A DNA stretch of 64,000 nucleotides. It comes from Amphirosellinia nigrospora (Eukaryota; Ascomycota; Sordariomycetes; Xylariales; Xylariaceae). This document shows, one piece after another, positions 58,441 to 64,000 of this stretch. The stretch lies in NCBI GenBank assembly GCA_004123355.1, contig SCHM01000002.1, forward strand, positions 9,893,569 to 9,957,568, written 5' to 3'. The notes under the pieces are model-generated. The model saw only the letters and a list, made by a program, of their open reading frames with translations, was not told the DNA's origin and did not search any database. A program made the position numbers and the translations under genes. Every line of letters starts with the position of its first letter. Position 1 is the stretch's first letter.

Positions 58441-59337
58441 TGCTATTTAATCCCATCACCGGTCTATTGTACGATTATTTTTAACAGCTCGCTGTTGCTT
58501 CTGTACTATTATAGGCGTTCTGACTGCCTAAGGAGTTGGTCCTCCTAAACCTTGAGGGTATTTATCGCATTATGATTGCCATAGTTAGCAGCTAAGAAGC
58601 ATATAAATTCTTGAGGCGTGAGAATGACAACGAGTATTTTACCTACACCCAATGCTAATTTCGTGATCTAGCTTTAGCTCAAATTTTGTGAACCTTATGT
58701 TTATGTTCTTTTAGTCCTCTGAGACATACACCTAGAAACTGACGGCCGACTTCTCTTACTACCTGGGGCTGCACCTATAGTATAACTTGAAAGGCTGTTT
58801 TTGATTTCGATTTTCTCACTTACCACAATATCCCAGAATTCATTTAGAATAGGAGCTCATCAATCCTGTTTATCCCATCCCACCTTGCCGATTAATCGCA
58901 AGGAAAGCGAGCAAGCGATACAGTACGAATCACATCGAACAGCAAGAGTAGAAGCCAGCATCAAAAGGGTCTTGAAAGCAGAAGCAAGTCAAGGGTATCG
59001 TATTCTTCTCTCTCATCTTAATTACGTCTTCGCAGTCTGACCTATCTATATACCGGGGGGATCATGTTTCTGTGTATGTTCTTTCTGTTGGATATCTGAA
59101 AATTAAACGACCCATATCACCGGTGCCTATCAACATTAAAGGCAGTAAGGCGGGTTCTGCCTATGTTCTGGTTGTTATGTACTGCTGACGTGAGGCAGCT
59201 TCATTACAAAATCCAAAACGAACAACTCATTATTATCATCAGCATGCTCTGTGCGCCTTGTAGTGCTTCGGGATGCCAGGTGATGTAATACACGGCGGTT
59301 TGGCTAGAGATGGCAGAGATTAGGTATGATCGATGTT
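58441..59337. other. Intergenic between convergent genes
   Basis: 3' flanks of the RBM5-like gene (+) and the aspartic protease gene (-). AT-rich, no gene recognised. Confidence 0.5.
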
Positions 59338-61018
59338 TTACGAGGCGAAAAAGCCAGCGCCCGCGATACTGAAAAGAGTGGCGATGAGCATTACGGCGCC
59401 AGCTTCCCAGTTCAGGGCCGGCACGGCTCGGGGAGCAGCACTATCTGTGTAGACTGACCCGCCTGGTCGGTATTTGTGCCAGAGTTACCTGGGCTGTTTG
59501 TGGCATTGGTGTGACTACCACTACTGGTGCTGGTGGTGCTGCTGCTGGTGCCGCTGGTGCTGCTGGTGCTTCCACTAGCTTTGCTTGGGGGTCTGCTGGG
59601 CCGCGACGCCGCACGGAGGGGAATGCCCGAAGAGGTGATCTCCATTATATTGCTCTCCGTGCATTCACGTTAGCCTGCGCCAGACCGATCTTCTTGTTGG
59701 TCAGATCATAGACAACGTAAGCGGAGCGCAGAAACGTGTCACCCAAGCAGGTAAGTACCTGAAAGCGACTGGATGCCAAAACTGCAGGCGTCGTCAAAAG
59801 GGAGGTCTGGCAATTCAAGTCCAATGCTCATGTATCCCTTGACGTTATCGAGAACTATCTCGTCTATAGGAACCGGACCACGGGGCCATTCTGGTCTCCG
59901 AATTGGAAGTCAACCGTCGTGTCTTTCTCCGAGGACAGAAGATCACAGCTGACATACACGAGGCCAGTGCTTCTGGTGTCGCTACAGCATTGAAGGCCTG
60001 GTAGAATCCGTTTGGCGATAGGTGACGGAAGGTATGTCAACGTAGTACCGGAATCAAGGATTACAGGAGTTTCTGTGCTGATCATTCTGTTCCTCCGGAG
60101 TTGGAACCACTAGAATTGACCTTCAAGGACCCCAACGCCACGGTAAAGGAGGAGTAAATTTTCGACTGAGGATCAGCAGGATATCAACCGATTTAAGCTG
60201 ACCAATGAATTCTAGTATCGATACTCAAACAGCACGGTACCCGTTTCAGCATTGAGATCGTCCTGTGGAAAGCAATATTAGCATTCAAGTAAGCTAATTA
60301 GCTAGTCACGAATCGGCGGCAAAGAAATGGTCTTGCATACCAGATACAGACTATAAGCCCGAATATCAATGAGGTCTTGCTCAACGAAAAGGTCAACGAT
60401 GTTAGGGTAAGGCTTATCAGCGGCGACGTTCGTATTGAAACCTATGCCGAGCAGACCTGAGTTGATGGATGAGTTCTCGGCGAGGCCAACCTGTAGTGCC
60501 TCGATACCAGTGCCGGCGATGTGGAGGACGTCCTTTATATAGTCTCCTTCAGCGCCCGAGCCATCCAAATACTGAATACTGAAGGCGCCTGGGTCGACCA
60601 CTTCGTAAGTCGAGCTGTCGGTAGGCTCGTAAGTAGCCAGACAGGTGCCGTACAGGGACTGTAGCGATCGTGAGTTGCAGAGGTCGGCGTCGGCGTCCAG
60701 GACCCAGACATCGCTGCTCCGGTGTCAAGAATGAGTGTAACAGGCTGAGGCGGTGTACCCAGGGCGACTTCGGCGTAGTACCCGCCTATAAACAGTCAAC
60801 CGGTCAGCACGTCTCATACAAGCGGACACAATGCGATCATGGACCACTGAACTGACCTCCAGTCAAGTTATTGTTCAATTCTTGCGAGTAGGTGCCGCCA
60901 CGCTTGCGCAGACCCTGATGTTCGGGCCGGCTCTTGAGAAACTGAGGGGAACGACTCTCTGGGCGGCGACCGATGTGGCGACGGCACCCAAGCTGGCGAG
61001 GAACATCGACGCCCTCAT
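59338..61018 (-). CDS. GPI-anchored (yapsin-like) aspartic protease, frame-disrupted
   Basis: Pepsin-family endopeptidase of the cell surface. Starts MRASMFLASLGAVATSVAA (signal peptide; the start at 61018 is preferred to an upstream in-frame Met). A basic propeptide end (LRKRGGTYSQELNNNLTGG) is followed by an intron of about 65 bp and GYYAEVALGTPPQPVTLILD, where one missing A near 60713 breaks the first active site DTGS, then DVWVLDADADLC. Next come STYEVVDPGAFSIQYLDGSG, NSSINSGLLGIGFNTN and VKSVDILL-like text; the second active site is VILDSGTTLTYLP; then DACSFGIQS. A Ser/Thr-rich stalk (59420-59600) leads to a hydrophobic C-terminus (GAVMLIATLFSIAGAGFFAS), the usual GPI signal. At least five frame changes are needed. 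Both catalytic Asp residues are retained, so a working enzyme is likely. Introns near 59700-59760 and 60250-60310 also fit. Confidence 0.88.
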
Positions 61019-64000
61019 GTTGGGGGTGGTGACTGTAGACGACGGCGACGGACCGGGGTACAATCTGGATGCGAGCCTTCAGGTGGTTCGGTGTCTCGGT
61101 ACCGGTAGGAGCTTGTAATACTTATTCTATGTATTACACGACCATCTATCTGTTGCAGTGGACACTAGACAGCGATAATGGCGAGGAAGGACCACACAAA
61201 CAAGAACAAAAGCAAAAAGAAGCGAAGAAGAAACGAGCGACACCAGACGCAGATAATATGATAAGGAATGTATCGATCTATACCCAGTCTAGATACGTAG
61301 TGCCACGACGAGAGGCAAAAGGAACGGACGAATGAAAGAAGCAGAAAACAGTTTTATCCTAAGCTTCCATCTCCAACTTGATGAAGTAAGTGAGTGACGG
61401 AGGCACACGGCTCAAGCGCAGCGCAACCTGCACGATGGTTCGTTCTACTGTATCTGTCGCATTTACTCTAGAGCGCGCTAGATAGGGGCCTGACAGGGAG
61501 AGTGGTGGGCAAAAGGTGGGTGTTAAGTCCCTGGAATTTGTGCCATACTAAAAGTAGATAGCGTCTCTCTTGGCCTTGCCGTTCCAGTGGCGTTGCGAAG
61601 GTGCCAATACCCCGGACTGGCACTGGTGCGGCCAATCTACCCGTCTTTAGTGCCCCGCCAAGTGCCCGCCAAGTCTCTTTTCGGGGCAATGCTTCCTCTT
61701 GAAGTCTTGGTGCTGCCACATCGTGCCGCCCAACCCGTCGCGTCGTGGGCACCTGCATGCAGCCGCATAAAGACAAACAGAAGCAGATATATCCAATATT
61801 TTCATTGCTTGTAGGTACACTCGTCAGCCTAGAATAATTGCAATATGAGGAAGGCTAAGGTAAATGTTTCGGTACGACGCAAAAGGCACGTGCAGACGTC
61901 AAATACTACAGGCGAACAAATGCAAAAAAATATCTTGGGTGTAAACTTACAGAGGAGGGGCTAGGAATTACATAGTACCAAACTGTACAGTGTCTCGTCA
62001 AACATATTCCCGAGCAGGAGGAACGGAAACATAAGGCTTGGAAAAGCTCCTCTGTATATTATTACAAACATCGTGAAAGAAATAATAACATCGTAACTAT
62101 AGTATAATCCAGGAGTAAAGAACTAAGGTAGGTAATGCTACCTCCTACCTAATGTTATAGTCATTCCGCTACAGCGAACTGCACGCAATATCATGACAAT
62201 ACCAGCGCTCAGGTTGTCTTGCTAAGTCCAAGTGTGACATGGATGTAGGTAGGCAAGGTGCATGAGGAGGTACCCAAATAATATTCACTTAGAATGGCCC
62301 AAGTGACGTGCTTATTTGTTTCTCTACCCGCCTCAAGAGACACAATTCCGCCTATTTTATGACTAGCCAGCAAGTTGAACTATACGATCGTTACACGACC
62401 ACTGCATAATCGGCATCGTCATTCTGTTTGATTCTCCAACATGGCGGGCATGAGTAGCACGTTATGGAACACAAGATTACTCCCTCTTGGATACCAGTTT
62501 ACCGCCTTCTCTCACTACCTAAGCAGTCATATTTGATATCATCGCGAGTACATGATTTTTCCGCCACCAAGGATGGAGCCTCGGAGAATAGCTCTTCAGC
62601 TATTTCCCCGTGTGTGTCACTAGTATAGTTATAGCTCTTCCAAATGTCTAGTTATTCGAGTGTTATTGAGGATCGTGCGTTTATGTGGGAGGCATCTTAC
62701 TTAGCCTAAGGTTAGCGCATTTGGCGAGAGAGTAAGACTTCTTGTGATATTGTCTTATGAGTACGCAGCTCGTGTCATATTGGCCCTTCGCTTTATATTG
62801 TAAGCTGGCAAGCGTGGGTTCTTTATTCGTCTACCTGTGACAAACTGATCTCAAAATGGGCATCATCATGTCACACTGTACTCGTGCAACACACTCACAA
62901 AGATCTGGCGACTGCTCAGCATCTCAACCTGTGCGACTCCGAGACAATCTGAGCCAGAGAGGAACAGTTGGTCTAAGCTAAAAGTTTGCCCCAGCCGCGA
63001 ATCAGGAAGTGTCTAGTCTACGTCGTTTGTAACAATGTTTCCCAACAGCCTCTACGTATCCAACCTCTAGGCGCCCTCCAATATCTTCTACTTTATCCCT
63101 CACGATATCAATTTAGATGTGTCATTGCCAAGCCTCGCAGTGAAAGTGACGGTTGAGTAGGTAGATTCTTATACTGCATGCGAAGTCCTATCCCATTCAG
63201 AAGGGCTACTAGGAGATAGCGAGCACACCTTGAAATCAACAATGAATACATACATAGCACCAGATTTAGGGGTTTCATCACTGTCCCAAATTCGAATCCT
63301 GGATAATTAGGCGCCCCATGCTTACCTTCAAATACATACTTTGCTTTACCTCAAGGCGGTGTAATACCTGGTCAATATTGTGTCCAGTCCAGGTTGTAGA
63401 TACATGTTATTTATCCCCAACCCTCCTTTGTTCTACAAGACGGGAACGAGGGACGGATAATGCATGCTCCGAGTGCACAAGTACCTACCTACCTACGTGC
63501 CTACTTTCGTCTATAATTATGACCAAAGAAGGTGCAAAGGTAGTTCTCCCCCTAATAATGTTTATGTACCCTTCGGGTAGCAAAACTTTCAATGTTGTTG
63601 CCAACACCGAACACTGGACCTACCTACCTACATACTAATCGCGTTGCTAGGTTGCCTACCAAACTTCGAAAACTTGTTGAGCAGCAACCATCTGGTCCGA
63701 GACCCCGTGTATGCTGAGGCTATCGCAATCAATACAGCCCTTCACACCTACCTAGACATCCAATCAGTTTGATTCGGATCGTTGCATTCAGAGCTCTCGT
63801 CTACTCAATCGACCTACTCCTTGCTCGCTTAGTAACCTCTTCGGTCCTCATGTAGGTAGGTGCTGAAAGCTGCAAATCTTACCAACGTGATCAGGGCAGA
63901 CTCAAGTCTGTGCTGTGTCGGTAAGAGTGATTCTGGCTCTCTTCGATTCCTCTTGCTCTTAATCTTCCCCTCTTTCTTCGAAACCTTTCCGTATTCCGCG
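61019..64000. other. Gene-poor intergenic region with simple repeats
   Basis: 3 kb, no recognisable gene. An A/G-rich patch (61195-61250) and TACC/CTAC tracts at 63482-63496 and 63619-63633 are the only structure seen. Short ORFs (up to 106 aa at 63318-63638) have no motif. Confidence 0.4.

Noticed and set aside
549-61018. Programmed ribosomal frameshifting as the cause of the frame changes
   Set aside because: The changes are too many, fall in unrelated genes and show no common slippery site or downstream structure; missing bases in runs are simpler.
63280-63330. tRNA B-box-like TTCGAATCC near 63290
   Set aside because: No A-box at the right distance and no cloverleaf pairing.
1-64000. CRISPR array, rRNA or biosynthetic gene cluster
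   Set aside because: No regularly spaced repeats, no rRNA-like sequence and no PKS, NRPS or terpene synthase motifs were seen on either strand.

Overview
The window is nuclear DNA of a filamentous ascomycete (Pezizomycotina), most likely a Sordariomycete. Introns are short (mostly 50-130 bp) with GTRNGT donors and CTAAC/CTGAC branch sites. The gene set is typically fungal: a class II hydrophobin, a fungal rhodopsin-domain membrane protein, a yapsin-like aspartic protease, a cysteine-rich secreted peptide and a CK-1a type casein kinase. I recognise no transposon, CRISPR array, rRNA gene or biosynthetic gene cluster.

Layout, left to right. SRP receptor alpha (-, 549-2661); a 60-aa cysteine-rich secreted peptide (+, 5240-5613); YIF1 (+, 6514-7530); a Mpv17/PMP22 protein (+, 8446-9312); an orphan 177-aa protein (-, 11515-12048); a five-exon rhodopsin-domain protein (-, 12618-13992); a single-pass surface protein (-, 16470-17835); casein kinase 1 (+, 22586-24110); an INP54-like, tail-anchored inositol-polyphosphate 5-phosphatase (+, 26312-27885); an APH-type kinase-like protein (+, about 28993-30166); a conserved fungal membrane protein of unknown function (+, 31729-33985); an LSB1/PIN3-like SH3 protein (-, 36732 to about 37600); a class II hydrophobin with a repeat-rich N-terminal extension (+, 41104-42091); a possible SnoaL-like fragment (-, 42878-43470); mitochondrial 2-methylcitrate dehydratase (-, 43752-45597); a decayed calcineurin-like phosphoesterase (+, 46367-47507); an adenylate-kinase-like relic (+, about 48490-48890); an oligopeptide transporter (-, 49421-52708); molybdopterin synthase large subunit (-, 54666-55225), head-to-head with an RBM5/RBM10-like splicing factor (+, 55884-58440); and a GPI-type aspartic protease (-, 59338-61018). 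Long gene-poor intervals separate several of these.

The genes form no pathway; this is an ordinary mixture of ER/Golgi trafficking, signalling, cell-surface and housekeeping functions. The most striking property is that most conserved genes read correctly only if the frame is changed at several points. In nearly every case one base seems to be missing, often in a G or C run. Essential genes (SRP receptor, CK1) are hit as well as dispensable ones, so I read this mainly as indel error in the sequence, not mass pseudogenisation. The phosphoesterase at 46.4-47.5 kb is different: it also carries changed catalytic residues and looks truly dead. I found no convincing new biological system. The most interesting loci are the ten-cysteine peptide, the repeat-extended hydrophobin, the unnamed membrane-protein family and the two GC-rich relic-like loci.
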